From positions 1 to 5,833 of the forward strand of contig JAYOIK010000143.1 in the NCBI GenBank assembly GCA_038118725.1: a stretch of 5,833 nt of DNA, in the 5' to 3' direction. The translations under genes were made by a program, and so were the position numbers. A model generated the notes under the pieces. The model saw nothing but the letters and a program-made list of their open reading frames with translations, was not told the origin of the DNA and did not search any database. Positions within the stretch are counted from its first letter, which is position 1. Every line of letters starts with the position of its first letter. Shown here in pieces: positions 5,326-5,833 of the stretch. This DNA comes from JADHLJ01 sp038118725. GTDB lineage: Bacteria > Pseudomonadota > Alphaproteobacteria > Thalassobaculales > Thalassobaculaceae.

Positions 5326-5833
5326 ATGAATTTAAAAGGCGCGGTGGCGCTGGTGACCGGGGGGAATGGCGGGCTCGGGCAGCGCATCTGTCATGCCCTG
5401 GCGCGCGAGGGGGTGGCGATCGCGGTGGTTTATGCCCGGAGCCGGGACGAGGCCGAGAGCGTCGCCGAGGCATTGGTTGCCGAGCACGGGGTCGAGGCGG
5501 CGGCTTTCGGCTGTGACATCACCGATCAGGACGCGGTCGAGGCGCTGGTCGCGGCGGTGACCGCGCGGTTCGGGCGGCTGGATATTCTGGTCAATGACGC
5601 GGCCTATAACAAGGCGATCCCGTTTCAGGAACTGGACAACCTGACGATCGAGGAATGGGACAAGATCCTGGCCGTCAACCTGACCGCGCCGATGCGCCTG
5701 ATCAAGGCGGCGGCGCCGGTGATGAAGGACCAGGGACAGGGGCGGATCGTCAATATCTCCTCCGTCGCCGGGCTTTCCCCGACCGGCTCGTCCATCGCCT
5801 ACGCGGTCTCCAAGGCCGGGCTCAACCATCTGA
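5326..5833 (+). CDS. Short-chain dehydrogenase/reductase (SDR), 3' end outside the window
   Basis: This is a classical SDR, a cytosolic NAD(P)-dependent oxidoreductase. The first 169 residues are present, and the frame is open at the window edge. VTGGNGGLG (10-18) is the Rossmann TGxxxGxG dinucleotide loop. Asp64 (CDITD, 63-67) contacts the adenine ring in the family. LVNDAAYN (88-95) stands where LVNNAG is usual. The catalytic set is complete: Asn118 (VNLTA), Ser146 (NISSVAG, 143-149), and Tyr159 with Lys163 (YAVSK). An Arg pair follows beta-2 (YARSRDE, 36-42), which would suit NADP better than NAD. ATG 5326 is 10 bp after the preceding stop, and its ribosome site GAGGA (5314-5318) overlaps that stop codon, so translation is probably coupled. 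Roughly 80-90 residues are missing, including the substrate-specificity part, so no substrate can be named. Confidence 0.95.
   Translation, partial: MNLKGAVALVTGGNGGLGQRICHALAREGVAIAVVYARSRDEAESVAEALVAEHGVEAAAFGCDITDQDAVEALVAAVTARFGRLDILVNDAAYNKAIPFQELDNLTIEEWDKILAVNLTAPMRLIKAAAPVMKDQGQGRIVNISSVAGLSPTGSSIAYAVSKAGLNHL

Noticed and set aside
4845..5387. Minus-strand open frame opposite the DDN-like gene and SDR start
   Set aside because: It spans two plus-strand genes that carry family motifs and good ribosome sites; its Gly/Leu/Asp-rich translation resembles an antisense shadow.
1..5833. A dedicated defence, CRISPR, toxin-antitoxin or mobile-element system
   Set aside because: I found no spaced direct-repeat array, transposase, integrase, nuclease or toxin motif. 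MazG here is the housekeeping two-domain form without mazEF, and the divergent unknown pair gives no recognisable defence domain.

Overview
The window reads as chromosomal DNA of a GC-rich alphaproteobacterium, possibly Rhodospirillales-like. This rests on three things: strong G/C preference at third codon positions in the housekeeping genes, a short 'type 2' ArgC typical of alphaproteobacteria, and an intergenic palindrome with the GGGTCAAGCCC core that I recall from interspersed repeats in alphaproteobacterial genomes. The genus cannot be fixed from the sequence alone.

Layout. Positions 2-675 (minus) hold an unrecognised gene whose reading frame breaks near 215. A small unrecognised gene (712-960, plus) diverges from it, with only 36 bp between the two starts. 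The minus gene has weaker G/C preference at third positions than the rest of the window, so this left end looks like accessory or decaying DNA. An AT-rich spacer with nested inverted repeats (1027-1067) leads into mazG (1088-1939), a two-domain nucleoside triphosphate pyrophosphohydrolase. A 315-bp spacer follows, with a REP-like palindromic element (about 2041-2140) and candidate promoters. Next is argC (2255-3214), N-acetyl-gamma-glutamyl-phosphate reductase of arginine synthesis. It converges on a class I glutamine-amidotransferase-like hydrolase of the PuuD/peptidase C26 type (3251-4009, minus), with a GC-rich hairpin between them.

From a 129-bp divergent promoter region, three plus-strand genes run to the right edge with spacings of 46 and 10 bp: a dienelactone hydrolase family protein (4139-4834), a deazaflavin (F420)-dependent nitroreductase-family protein (4881-5315) and a short-chain dehydrogenase/reductase cut by the window end (5326-5833). 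They look like one transcription unit of a hydrolase and two redox enzymes, plausibly acting on one small-molecule route, but the substrate cannot be read from the sequence.

I see no CRISPR array, RNA gene, transposase or convincing new defence-type system. The most notable points are the broken unknown gene and its divergent small neighbour, the two unexplained palindromic intergenic regions, and the predicted F420-type enzyme in a proteobacterial operon.
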